A stretch of DNA of 54,700 bases from an uncultured Verrucomicrobia subdivision 3 bacterium (GCA_903918885.1 CAIXFY010000020.1:1-54700); one strand, 5' to 3'; positions 36,147 through 44,430 are shown, counted from the stretch's first letter. Notes: generated from the letters alone by a model not told the origin. Made by a program: numbers and translations.

Positions 36147-36920
36147 TTAGCGCACTAGCCAAGTCAGCAGCGGGGCGACCAAAAGCGCCGGTAGATAATT
36201 GGTGAGTTCCACGCGACGCACGCCCAGCACGACGAGCGCGGTTGCGCACGCCACGAGACCGGCGGCGGCGTTCACGGAAGCGATTAGCGCCGGCGCTTCC
36301 AGCAGCGGCCGCGCGCCGAGCCGGACGCCGAGGGACAGCAGATACAGAAAAACAAAAACCGGAATCGCGGCCAGCGCCACCGGCCAGCGGAAGGTTTTCA
36401 CGAAGCTCGTCATCGCCAGCCCGTCCATCGCCGCCTTGAGCGCGAGCGGGAAGAAATAATCCGACAACCCGTCCGTCACCGCGCCGAGAATTCCCAGCGG
36501 CGCGGCGCAAAACAAAATCGTCGCACCGGTGAAACCGTCCGCCGGGCGGATTTTTACGGAGGGCGTTCCGCCGCCCAGCAGCGCGCCCGCATGGCGGCCG
36601 AGACGGTTGGAAATTTTTTGCAGCCCGAGAAGTTTGCCCAGCCAGTTGCCGAGGACGACGGCCAGCGCGGCGATGAAAAGTTGTTTGACGACGGTGGAAA
36701 AATTGCCGCCGACGTTAAGCCAGACAAGTTGCAATCCGCAAAAGGCCGTGAACGCGCCGAGCGCGGATTGGAAATATTTTTGCGTGGCGGCCGAGGGCGG
36801 TTCCCGCCGCGCGAGGCCCCACAGCGCGCCGAGCAGGATGCCGAGGGCGTTCAAAAATGCACCAATCACAGCAGGACTGAAACGGTCGCGCGGCCAAAGC
36901 GCAAGCCGGAAATTCTCCAC
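36147..36920 (-). CDS. DUF554-family membrane protein
   Basis: A 257-residue protein with about seven hydrophobic segments. The first loop and helix (GAFLNALGILLGALWGLA) and the motif DGFTGATILFCAAPLGILGAV ending in a helix (DGL) match the DUF554 family (YdfK-type), which often has GA(x)xYCxGxMAILG at this place. Function unknown; inner membrane. It is divergent from the nuclease gene at 36959. Confidence 0.8.
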   Translation of the reverse strand: MENFRLALWPRDRFSPAVIGAFLNALGILLGALWGLARREPPSAATQKYFQSALGAFTAFCGLQLVWLNVGGNFSTVVKQLFIAALAVVLGNWLGKLLGLQKISNRLGRHAGALLGGGTPSVKIRPADGFTGATILFCAAPLGILGAVTDGLSDYFFPLALKAAMDGLAMTSFVKTFRWPVALAAIPVFVFLYLLSLGVRLGARPLLEAPALIASVNAAAGLVACATALVVLGVRRVELTNYLPALLVAPLLTWLVR

Positions 36921-36958
36921 GCTCGACGGCGGGCGGGCGGCGGGTTTAGGATGGAACC

Positions 36959-37861
36959 ATGTTCCAGATGGTTTTGATTCTGATTCTGGTCGGCGGCGGC
37001 GCGTTTTCGGCGTCAGCGGTGGGCGGGCGGATTTTGATTTCCACGCTGAACTGCAACGCGTTTTTCGGCGGCAACGAGACGCGCCTCCAGATGGGCCAGC
37101 CGAGCACGGCGGAGGATTACTGGAAGAAGGCGGAAAACCTCGTCGGGTTGTGGTCGGCGAGCCCGCCGCTCTTCATCGGCCTGCAGGAAATCGGCGGCGC
37201 GCGCGAGGTCGTCAACCTTTCGAAAATCGCCGCGAGCCGTTACCACCACGTTTTCCAGCCGGTGTTCGCCAACACCAAGGACACCTACACCGAGGAGGCC
37301 TGCGCTGGCGTCGTGGATGTGAGCCAGGGCTGGCAAATCGCCGGCCATCCGGGCCGCGTGCCGCTGCTCGACGCCATGCTGTCCAAGCATCTTGTCATTG
37401 AACTGACCAACGGTTCCAGCACGCTGAAAATCTGCGTGGTTCACCTGCGTCGGCCGATCGGCAAACTCGCGAAAACGGAACAGGAAAACCAGTGCAAGAC
37501 CCTCAAGAAATGGGCCGACGCCGAACTCACAAAAAATCCCAAAGCCAATGTTATCATCCTCGGTGACTTCAACGATTCCAAACCCGTCGGCAGCGAAGAG
37601 TCGCCACTGGCGCCGCTGTTGTCGCCGGCCGGACCGCTGTGCGACGTCTTTTCGCGGACCGACCAGACTTTTCACACCCACGCCAATGGCCGCGCCTATG
37701 ACCGCATTCTCGTCTCCGACGCGCTGACGACCGGCGCGGGCGGCTGGAAATTCCAGAGCGTCGCTGTCCAGCGGCACGCGCACGGCAAGGGCGCGGACAA
37801 ATACTGGTTCACCGACCATTTCCCCGTGACGGCGACCTTTGCGCTGGCCGCCAAAAATTAA
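36959..37861 (+). CDS. exported endonuclease/exonuclease/phosphatase (EEP) family protein
   Basis: A 300-residue product with an N-terminal hydrophobic segment (VLILILVGGGAFSASAVGG) that can serve as signal peptide. EEP landmarks in order: STLNCNAFF, IGLQEIGG (metal-binding Glu), VVHLRRP, ILGDFNDSKP (catalytic Asp/Asn), RILVSDAL, and TDHFPVTATF (catalytic His). The family includes DNase I-like nucleases and phosphatases; which one cannot be said. The next gene starts at the base after its stop. Confidence 0.8.
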   Translation: MFQMVLILILVGGGAFSASAVGGRILISTLNCNAFFGGNETRLQMGQPSTAEDYWKKAENLVGLWSASPPLFIGLQEIGGAREVVNLSKIAASRYHHVFQPVFANTKDTYTEEACAGVVDVSQGWQIAGHPGRVPLLDAMLSKHLVIELTNGSSTLKICVVHLRRPIGKLAKTEQENQCKTLKKWADAELTKNPKANVIILGDFNDSKPVGSEESPLAPLLSPAGPLCDVFSRTDQTFHTHANGRAYDRILVSDALTTGAGGWKFQSVAVQRHAHGKGADKYWFTDHFPVTATFALAAKN

Positions 37862-39157
37862 ATGCCCGCGCCGGAAAAAATCTCCCCGTGGCGCTGGGTG
37901 CCGTCGCTTTACGTCGCCGAAGGCTTGCCCTACGCGCTGGTGATGTCGGTATCGCTCGTGCTTTACAAAAATCTCGGCGTGCCGAACGCGCAGAACACTT
38001 TTTTCGTCGGCCTACTTTACCTGCCGTGGGTCATCAAGCCGCTGTGGAGTCCAGCGGTGGACATTTTGAAAACGCGGCGCGCGTGGATCTGGACGATGCA
38101 AATTCTCGTCGGCGCGGCGCTGGCCAGCGTGGCGCTTGCGATTCCCTCGGCGCATTTTTTTGCGGCTACGCTGGCGTGTTTCTGGCTGCTGGCGTTTGCC
38201 TCCGCCACGCACGACGTCGCGGCGGACGGTTTTTATCTACTCGCGCTGACGGAACACAATCAAGCTTGGTTCAACGGCATTCGCACGACGTTTTATCGTG
38301 TCGCCGGAATTCTGGCGAAAGGCCAACTCGTCATCCTCGCGGGAATTCTAGCGGCGCAGTCGAATGACTTTTCCGCCGCGTGGTCGTTGGTCTTCGGCCT
38401 CGTCGCGGCCATCGTTTTAGTCTTGGCGGTTTATCACCGCTGGATTTTGCCACGACCGGCGGGCGACCAGCCCATTGTCGCCGGCAGCAAAAATTTCCTT
38501 GCCGAATTTTCCAAAACCTTCGCCGCGTTTTTTCAAAAGCCGAACATCGGCGTCGCGCTGCTGTTCCTGCTGGTTTACCGGTTTGGCGAGGCGCAGTTGA
38601 TGCCGGTGACGCAGTTGTTTCTGCTCGACGCGAAATCGCACGGCGGACTCGGCCTGACCAACGCGCAGGTCGGTTTCGCCTACAACACCGTCGGCGTCAG
38701 CGCGCTCATCACCGGCGGATTGCTCGGCGGATTTGTCATCGCACGGCGCGGCCTGCGATTCTGGCTGTGGCCGATGCTGCTGGCGATTCATCTGCCCGAC
38801 GCGGTGTTTGTCTGGCTCGCCGCCGCGCAACCGCAAAATCTTTTCACCATCGGTGCGGGCATTGCGGTTGAGCAGTTTGGCTACGGTTTCGGCTTCGCGT
38901 TTTTCATGCTCTACATGCTTTGCCTCGCGCGCGGCGCGCACGCGACGGCGCACTACGCGCTCTGCACCGGCTTCATGGCGCTGGGCATGATGGTGCCCGG
39001 CCTGTGGAGCGGATGGTTGCAATCGCAGCTTGGCTACAAAATGTTTTTCATCTGGGTCATCCTGGCGACGATTCCCAGTTTTTTGGTTGCACTGAAAATT
39101 CCGCTGGAGTCGGAATTCGGCAAACAGAACCAAACTGCGCCACAAATTCGTTCGTAA
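37862..39157 (+). CDS. AmpG-like MFS transporter
   Basis: A 431-residue MFS protein with twelve predicted helices. The first helix region (RWVPSLYVAEGLPYALVMSVSLVLYKNLG) and the loop YLPWVIKPLWSPAVDILKTRRAW match the PAT/AmpG subfamily (AmpG has a W-x-xKxxWxPxVD signature), which imports anhydromuropeptides in cell-wall recycling. Recycling partners are not next to it, so the muropeptide substrate is inferred. Translation begins directly after the EEP stop (TAAATG), so the two are coupled. Confidence 0.8.
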   Translation: MPAPEKISPWRWVPSLYVAEGLPYALVMSVSLVLYKNLGVPNAQNTFFVGLLYLPWVIKPLWSPAVDILKTRRAWIWTMQILVGAALASVALAIPSAHFFAATLACFWLLAFASATHDVAADGFYLLALTEHNQAWFNGIRTTFYRVAGILAKGQLVILAGILAAQSNDFSAAWSLVFGLVAAIVLVLAVYHRWILPRPAGDQPIVAGSKNFLAEFSKTFAAFFQKPNIGVALLFLLVYRFGEAQLMPVTQLFLLDAKSHGGLGLTNAQVGFAYNTVGVSALITGGLLGGFVIARRGLRFWLWPMLLAIHLPDAVFVWLAAAQPQNLFTIGAGIAVEQFGYGFGFAFFMLYMLCLARGAHATAHYALCTGFMALGMMVPGLWSGWLQSQLGYKMFFIWVILATIPSFLVALKIPLESEFGKQNQTAPQIRS

Positions 39158-39204
39158 AAAGAATTGCTTTGAACGCCCACCGCTTTCCAGAATCCAACTT
39201 CACA

Positions 39205-40371
39205 ATGAAAGTTTATTGCCCATTGATTTTGCTCGTCGCGCTGCTCACCGCTTCCGCCGCGCCCGCCGATCTTGCGACACTGTTCACCAACGTCAGTCAT
39301 ACCGCCGCCATGCCACGCCGGCCCAGCATCATTTTTATCCAATGCCATGACCTCGCGCGTGGCGATTTAAGTTGCTACGGCCAGACGAATTTCCAGACCC
39401 CCAACCTCGATGTGCTCGCCCGCGATGGTGTGCGCTTCACGCACTACACCGGCGGCGCGGACAGCGCGGCGACCACGGCGCAGCTGTTGAACGGGAAAAA
39501 TTCTCCGGCCGGTCGCGACGAATTAAATCTTGCCCAACGGCTACGGAAAAACGGCTATCACACCGGCCTCATCGGCGAATGGAGCCTGCCGGGCAAGCCG
39601 TGGGAACACGGGTTTGACGAGTTCGCCGGATTTTTGCGAGACGACGAGGCGCGTGATTATTTTGCCGATGGCCTCTGGCGTTACGCACCCAACGCCATTT
39701 ATGACACGAACAGCAATCGCATGACCACCTATGTCGGCCGCGAGATGATTTACCCCAACACCGGCGGCCGACGCGGCAAGTATCTCCCGGAACTCTTCAT
39801 CAGCGCGATGAATAATTTCATCCGCGACAACCAGCCGGATTTTGTGAACCACTACCGCCCATTTTTTCTGCTCGTGAATTTGCCCGCACCGCGCAGCGCC
39901 TTGGTGGACCAGGACGAATTTCCCGTGCCGACTGACGCGCCGTTCACCGGCGAGGCGTGGCCGCAAGCCGCGAAAAATCGCGCCGCGCTGATCACGCGGC
40001 TGGATGCGGGCATTGGCCGGTTGTTCGAGCAGTTGGACAAAATCGGCATGACGAACAACTGCGCCGTCTTTTTCACCAGCAGTTCCGCGCCGGAAAAATT
40101 CGCGAACACAAACCTAAATTTCCTTTTGCCCACCGCTGATTTTCGCGATCCGAAAAATTCCGCGCCCGCGCCGCTGCCGATGCTGGCGAAGTGGCCACGA
40201 AAAATTACTGGCGGTCAGGTGAGTAGCTTGAAATGGTCGCCGACGGATTTTCCGGCGACGGCGCTGGACATCAGTTACAGCAAACCGGAAACAAATTTTG
40301 GCGGAATTTCCGTGCTGCGCGTATTGGATGGCCGGTCGCAGACCAATATGCCGTCTGACCGCGTGTTTTGA
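39205..40371 (+). CDS. sulfatase-fold protein without the catalytic Cys/Ser motif
   Basis: A 388-residue exported protein (signal peptide LILLVALLTASAAPAD). The alkaline phosphatase/sulfatase fold is shown by PSIIFIQCHDLARGDLSCYG, TPNLDVLARDGVRFTHYTGG and LAQRLRKNGYHTGLIGEWSL. Where sulfatases have C/S-x-P-x-R for the formylglycine, this protein has DSAATTAQLLNG: no Cys, Pro or Arg. The first metal site has one Asp (HD) instead of DD. I start at ATG 39205. It is either a catalytically dead paralogue or has another activity. It follows the AmpG-like gene after 47 bases. Confidence 0.75.
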   Translation: MKVYCPLILLVALLTASAAPADLATLFTNVSHTAAMPRRPSIIFIQCHDLARGDLSCYGQTNFQTPNLDVLARDGVRFTHYTGGADSAATTAQLLNGKNSPAGRDELNLAQRLRKNGYHTGLIGEWSLPGKPWEHGFDEFAGFLRDDEARDYFADGLWRYAPNAIYDTNSNRMTTYVGREMIYPNTGGRRGKYLPELFISAMNNFIRDNQPDFVNHYRPFFLLVNLPAPRSALVDQDEFPVPTDAPFTGEAWPQAAKNRAALITRLDAGIGRLFEQLDKIGMTNNCAVFFTSSSAPEKFANTNLNFLLPTADFRDPKNSAPAPLPMLAKWPRKITGGQVSSLKWSPTDFPATALDISYSKPETNFGGISVLRVLDGRSQTNMPSDRVF

Positions 40372-40387
40372 TTCGGCGGCCAAAATG

Positions 40388-40561
40388 TCACCGCGTCGGC
40401 GCGGTGGCGGGGAGCGGTGTGAAGTCCCGCTGCTGCTCGATTTTCTTCGCCGCCAGCGCCACGAATAATATCGCCAGTGCGATGCCGAGTATCACAAAGG
40501 CCAGCGCCACCCGCGGCCATTGGTATTTTGGCTTCGGGGAATTTTCGTCGGGTTCGTTCAT
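40388..40561 (-). CDS. small membrane protein (57 aa)
   Basis: ATG-started, 57 residues: polar start (MNEPDENSPKPKYQWPR), one membrane helix (VALAFVILGIALAILFVALA) and a cytoplasmic tail (AKKIEQQRDFTPL). The basic residues after the helix suggest the tail is cytoplasmic. The MFS gene starts divergently 81 bases away, and the sulfatase-like gene ends 17 bases from its stop. No family recognised. Confidence 0.55.
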   Translation of the reverse strand: MNEPDENSPKPKYQWPRVALAFVILGIALAILFVALAAKKIEQQRDFTPLPATAPTR

Positions 40562-40641
40562 GCGGTTTCAGCTTCGCACAGAATTTCATTCCGGCCAATG
40601 TTTGTAAAAAATCGTTTTTGGCCTAGATTGTCCGCCGAACA

Positions 40642-41979
40642 ATGAGCCGCGCCGCCGACAACGAAAACCTTTTGCCCACGGACAACTACGCCGTGTTCCG
40701 GCTGCGCGATTTCCGCCTTTATTTGACCGGGCGCTTGTTCGCCGTCATCGGCGTGCAAATGCTGACGGTGGCGGTTGGCTGGGAACTTTACGAACGCACC
40801 AATTCCGCGCTCGCGCTCGGTCTCGTCGGCCTCGTGGAAATGATCGCGATGCTCGGCTGCACGCTGCCAGCCGGCCACCTCGCGGACAACTTCGACCGCA
40901 AGCGCATCGTCCTTACCGCGCTCGTCGTCAGCGCTTGCGCGAGCCTCGGCTTGGCGCTCATCTCGTGGCACCACGCGCCGGTCGGCTGGATTTACGCGTG
41001 CCTGTTCACTTCCGCCGCGTCGCGAACTTTTCTGTGGCCAGCCAGTTCGTCGTTTCTCACAAGTCTCGTGCCGCGCAAACTGTTTCCGCGCGCGGTGACG
41101 TGGAACAGCGGCGTATTTCAACTTTCATCCGTCGCCGGTCCGGCCATCGGCGGCGCGCTCTACGCGATTTTCAAAAAACATTCCGATCATCCGGCGGCAT
41201 TCATCTACCTCATCAATTTCGGCACGGCGCTCGTCTGCTTCCTGTGCGTGAAATTTGTCCGCGCGCAGCACGTGGTGAAAAATCCCGAACCGATGTCGCT
41301 GAAAAGTTTTGCGACCGGCTTCAAATTCATTTTCGCGCAACGGCTCGTCCTCGGCATGATCACGCTGGACATGTTCGCCGTATTTCTCGGCGGCGCGACC
41401 ACGCTGCTACCGGTCTTTGCGAAGGACATTTTGCATACGGGCGCAGGTGGACTCGGGTTGTTGCAGTCCGCTCTGCCATTGGGTTCAGTGTTGTGCGCGT
41501 TGTATCTCGCGCACCGGCCGCCGATGCAAAAGGCCGGTCGCGCGCTGCTCTGGTGCGTGGTAGTGTTCGGGGTGGCGACGATTTTGTTTGGCGTCTGCAA
41601 CGACTACGCGCTCGGAAAATGGTTCGGCTTGGCGCTGCCGGCGGCGACATGGTTCTGGCTGGCGTTCGCGATGCTGTTCGTCTGCGGATTTGCGGACAAC
41701 ATCAGCGTGGTGGTGCGGCACACCTCGGTGCAGTTGCTCACGCCGGACGACAAGCGCGGACGCGTGTCGTCGGTGAACTCGCTGTTCATCGGCACGTCGA
41801 ATGAGCTGGGCGGCTTCGAGTCCGGCTTCGTCGCGCATCTGGCCGGGCCGGCGATGGGCAACGCCATCACCACCGGCGCGATTTTTTCCGTGGTCACCGG
41901 CGGCATCGGGACGGTGCTGGTGGTCGCGGCCGTGGCGTATTACTGGCCGGAAATCCGGCGCTACGGCAAGCTGGCGTAA
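40642..41979 (+). CDS. EntS-like MFS transporter
   Basis: A 445-residue protein with about ten to twelve helices. N-terminal RLRDFRLYLTGRLFAVIGVQMLTVAVGWELYERT and the A-loop motif GHLADNFDRKRIVL match the MFS_3/EntS-type exporter subfamily (MdfA- or EntS-like). The central loop (about 190-230) is cytoplasmic. Its substrate is unknown; a siderophore gene cluster is not present here. The stop is followed by repeat family B. Confidence 0.8.
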   Translation: MSRAADNENLLPTDNYAVFRLRDFRLYLTGRLFAVIGVQMLTVAVGWELYERTNSALALGLVGLVEMIAMLGCTLPAGHLADNFDRKRIVLTALVVSACASLGLALISWHHAPVGWIYACLFTSAASRTFLWPASSSFLTSLVPRKLFPRAVTWNSGVFQLSSVAGPAIGGALYAIFKKHSDHPAAFIYLINFGTALVCFLCVKFVRAQHVVKNPEPMSLKSFATGFKFIFAQRLVLGMITLDMFAVFLGGATTLLPVFAKDILHTGAGGLGLLQSALPLGSVLCALYLAHRPPMQKAGRALLWCVVVFGVATILFGVCNDYALGKWFGLALPAATWFWLAFAMLFVCGFADNISVVVRHTSVQLLTPDDKRGRVSSVNSLFIGTSNELGGFESGFVAHLAGPAMGNAITTGAIFSVVTGGIGTVLVVAAVAYYWPEIRRYGKLA

Positions 41980-41987
41980 AATTTTTT

Positions 41988-42059
41988 AGCCACCGAGTCA
42001 CAGAGGACACAGAGAAAAATTAATTTTTAAACTCTGTGCGCTCTGTGGCTCTGTGGCTT
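41988..42059. repeat. inverted word repeat, family B (CACAGAG)
   Basis: Left arm AGCCACCGAGTCACAGAGGA and right arm CTCTGTGGCTCTGTGGCT (with an inner CTCTGTGCG word) are inverted copies. It lies between the MFS stop and the LysM gene start and is 8 bases past the former. Confidence 0.75.
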
Positions 42060-42111
42060 TTCTGCTCCAGTTCAACTTGACGCGGCGGGCAAAGCAGCTT
42101 TTCATTCCGGC

Positions 42112-42696
42112 ATGAAACGGATTTTGTTTTCGATTTTTTTTACCGCGCTGACCGTCACGACGCTTTGCGCGCAGGACGCCGGCACGCAGGCGCAGATTGA
42201 CAAGTTAAGCGGGCAGATTCAGGACCTGCTTGCCGCGCAGGAGCAGCAGACCAAGCAGCTCGCCGCCGTGCAGAAAGACATTTCCGAATTGCGCGACAAG
42301 GTCAACACGCCGCAGGTGAACGACAGCGCCAGCAGCGCGGATTTGAAAAGCCTCGCGGAAAAGGTTCAGGAGATTGACAAGAAACGGCAGGCCGACCGCG
42401 ACCTGATTCTCAAGCAGATTGAACAGCTCGGCAAAGTCGCCGCCGGTGCGCCGGTGAAAATCAAGAAGCCAACGCCCGCGCCCGCGCCGGACGACACCGC
42501 CGCGCCCGCCGTGCCGCAAAAGGGTTACGAATACACGGTGAAAGCCGGCGACACGATTGGCTTGATTGCCAAGGCGTATCGCGATCAGGGCGTGAAGGTG
42601 ACGAGCACGCAGATTTTGAAGGCGAATCCCGGGTTGGACGCGACGAAGCTTTATGTCGGCAAGAAAGTTTTTATTCCTGATCCGAATGCGAAGTGA
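42112..42696 (+). CDS. exported LysM-domain protein
   Basis: A 194-residue secreted protein. The signal peptide is LFSIFFTALTVTTLCAQ. Residues 25-125 form a long coiled coil (QAQIDKLSGQIQDLLAAQEQ; AEKVQEIDKKRQADRDLILK). A proline-alanine linker leads to a LysM domain (about residues 142-190: YEYTVKAGDTIGLIAKAYR...YVGKKVFIPD), which binds peptidoglycan. It may be a cell-wall anchored structural protein. Length and layout are complete. Confidence 0.85.
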   Translation: MKRILFSIFFTALTVTTLCAQDAGTQAQIDKLSGQIQDLLAAQEQQTKQLAAVQKDISELRDKVNTPQVNDSASSADLKSLAEKVQEIDKKRQADRDLILKQIEQLGKVAAGAPVKIKKPTPAPAPDDTAAPAVPQKGYEYTVKAGDTIGLIAKAYRDQGVKVTSTQILKANPGLDATKLYVGKKVFIPDPNAK

Positions 42697-42735
42697 GTTA
42701 GCAGCTTAATACAATGTTAGGCAGCATGACACGTT

Positions 42736-43047
42736 ATGGATAATCCTGACGACCCTGAAGACATTACTCCTCGTGATGCGATTTGGTTGAGGTTCGCCAA
42801 GTTTCTTTCGATCATTGTTGTTCTGGCGGTTTTCCTCGGCGCGCTTTTCGCCTTTAGCATTCATGTTGCTTCATTTGTTGATGCCATCATGTCGCGACGC
42901 CACTATGTTCATGCCGCAATCGCCAGAGATGCTTCACAGGATACCGGACGCGCTTTTCGAGTCAGATTTATCGTTGGTGCTTGCATCGGCGGTGGGTTGG
43001 GCTTGTATTACATGATTCGGTGTTTGATTAAGAGAGTTGACCCATGA
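42736..43047 (+). CDS. cassette-borne small membrane protein
   Basis: A 103-residue protein with two membrane helices (about residues 22-48, IIVVLAVFLGALFAFSIHVASF, and 76-94, FIVGACIGGGLGLYYMI) and short polar ends. Base composition is less GC-rich than in the LysM and uppP genes at either side. It occupies almost all of an integron-like cassette with its ATG 19 bases from the cassette start. No family is recognised, as is usual for cassette genes of environmental bacteria. Confidence 0.6.
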   Translation: MDNPDDPEDITPRDAIWLRFAKFLSIIVVLAVFLGALFAFSIHVASFVDAIMSRRHYVHAAIARDASQDTGRAFRVRFIVGACIGGGLGLYYMIRCLIKRVDP

Positions 43048-43054
43048 GAATGCC

Positions 43055-43111
43055 GCCTAACATCGTGATGGGCGGCAAATTTCCAAACCAATTTTCCCTC
43101 AACTCCAACGG
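43055..43111. other. attC-like recombination site
   Basis: In attC order: R'' box GCCTAAC, spacer ATCG, L'' TGATGGG, central stem AAATT/AATTT, L' CCCTCA, spacer with ACTCCAACG, then G at 43111 that would join TTAGGC to give the R' box. This pairing with an extrahelical base in the L stem is a hallmark of attC sites. The downstream bases TTGACG do not complete an R' box in place, consistent with a single cassette at a secondary site. Confidence 0.5.
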
Positions 43112-43122
43112 TTGACGCTGCT

Positions 43123-43914
43123 TTATTTGATCAGCAGCAAGATCGCGACGGCGAGCGCGATGCGGTAGAAGCCGAAGGCGTTGAAGGTGTGCGTCTGGAC
43201 GTAGCGCAGGAACCATTTCACCACCGCGAATGAAACCACTGCGGCGACGACGGTCGTCAGCAGCAGCATGCCCCAGTCTTCCTTCGGCGCGAGGATGGCG
43301 GGATGATGCACGGCCTTAAAAATTTTCCAGCCGCCCGCCGCCAGCATCGTCGGGATGCCGACGAGGAAAGAAAATTCCGTGGCCGCCGGACGGCTCAATC
43401 CGAGCAGCAGGCAGAACACAATCGTCGCGCCGGAACGCGAGGTGCCGGGGCAGGTTCCCGCGATGAGTTGGCCGCCGGCGACGGCGATGGCGATGGTCCA
43501 GGTGATTTCCGTGCCGAGCTTTTTGCCGCGCAGAAAAAATTCCACGGCGATAAACGCCAGCCCGCCGAGGAGTAGCGCGATGGCGACGGGATGCGGGTCT
43601 TCCGGCAGTTTGAAACCTTTCTTGTCGAGCACGAAGCCGACGGCACCGGTGATGAAGAAGGCGACGAAGATTTTCAGCAGATAGCCGCGTGTCTCTTTTT
43701 CGCCGAGTTCAAAAACGAATTTGTAAATCCGCTCCGGGAACAACGGCAGCACGGCGATGACGGCGCCGCATTGGATGACGATGTTGAAGAGGTCGGACTT
43801 CTCGACCTTCAATAGATGCTCGGCGATGAGCAAATGGCCGGTGGAAGAAACCGGAATGAATTCGGTGACGCCCTCGACGATGCCGAGGATGAAGTTGATG
43901 AGCCAGTCGGGCAT
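43123..43914 (-). CDS. uppP: undecaprenyl-diphosphatase
   Basis: Recycles the lipid carrier for cell-wall synthesis by removing one phosphate; integral inner-membrane enzyme of 263 residues with eight helices. The BacA family motifs are EGVTEFIPVSSTGHL (residues about 15-30) and PGTSRSGATI (about 160-170). It is alone. A family-A repeat lies 48 bases before its start. Confidence 0.95.
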   Translation of the reverse strand: MPDWLINFILGIVEGVTEFIPVSSTGHLLIAEHLLKVEKSDLFNIVIQCGAVIAVLPLFPERIYKFVFELGEKETRGYLLKIFVAFFITGAVGFVLDKKGFKLPEDPHPVAIALLLGGLAFIAVEFFLRGKKLGTEITWTIAIAVAGGQLIAGTCPGTSRSGATIVFCLLLGLSRPAATEFSFLVGIPTMLAAGGWKIFKAVHHPAILAPKEDWGMLLLTTVVAAVVSFAVVKWFLRYVQTHTFNAFGFYRIALAVAILLLIK

Positions 43915-43962
43915 AAAGCATTTGACCGTGAAACCTGGCTGCGAAGCAAGAAGGAAAAATTT

Positions 43963-44034
43963 TAACCGCGAAATACACCAAACACGCGAACGGGAAATGG
44001 TTTTATTTTCGCGTGGTTCGCGTGGTTCGCGGTT
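43963..44034. repeat. inverted word repeat, family A
   Basis: Outer arms TAACCGCGAAATACACC and GTGGTTCGCGGTT, with inner words ACACGCGAACGG and TTTTCGCGTGGTTCG, are imperfect inverted copies. It sits between uppP (upstream side of its start) and the stop of the next minus-strand gene. Confidence 0.8.
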
Positions 44035-44040
44035 TGAAGA

Positions 44041-44430
44041 TTATTTCTTGCCCCAGAAAGTCGAGGCCTCGACGCCGCGCTGCTGGACTTTGAGCTGGCC
44101 GAGAATCGCGTGCCAGCCGATATAAATTTTGTGCCACTGCGTTTCCAGCCCGCGCAGCGCGCCTTCGCTCATCTCGCTCAAATAGCGCAGCGACGGCGCG
44201 TTGCCGATGAGCGCGTGGATTTCCTCGCGCGTGGGCGACTGGACTTCGATGGAGGCGTAGAGCAATTCCAATTCCTGCACGATGATGCTCTTGATCTCGA
44301 GAAAATGATTTTCATCCGCCGGGCCGAATTTTTTCGCGCGGGCGAGCGAGATGAAGTGGTTGAACTGTTTCCAGCACTCGATGTGCGTTTCGATCTGGGT
44401 GACGAGTTGGTTGATGTCTTTGGCGTTCAT
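44041..44430 (-). CDS. unknown helical protein next to the PATAN regulator
   Basis: A 129-residue, soluble, mostly helical protein (MNAKDINQLVTQIETHIECWK; QELELLYASIEVQSPTREE). No family recognised. Its start overlaps the stop of the roadblock-like gene by the ATGA junction, so it belongs to the same translational unit as that gene and the response regulator. The C-terminus (WHKIYIGWHAILGQLKVQQR) has a Trp-His repeat with no assigned meaning. A role in the polarity cluster is inferred from linkage only. Confidence 0.7.
   Translation of the reverse strand: MNAKDINQLVTQIETHIECWKQFNHFISLARAKKFGPADENHFLEIKSIIVQELELLYASIEVQSPTREEIHALIGNAPSLRYLSEMSEGALRGLETQWHKIYIGWHAILGQLKVQQRGVEASTFWGKK

Larger units (their letters stand above)
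42717..43111 (+). mobile_element. probable single integron gene cassette
   Basis: The 395-base segment starts at the T of GTTAGGC (42716-42722; strand transfer between G and TT) and contains a single ORF whose stop is 8 bases ahead of GCCTAAC (43055-43061). On circularisation, G(43111)+TTAGGC reforms GTTAGGC, the exact complement of GCCTAAC. Between them TGATGGG (43066-43072) pairs with CCCTCA (43096-43101) with one base bulged out, as in attC sites, and AAATT pairs with AATTT. No integrase gene is in the window, so it would have entered at a secondary site or be a relic of a lost array. Confidence 0.55.
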
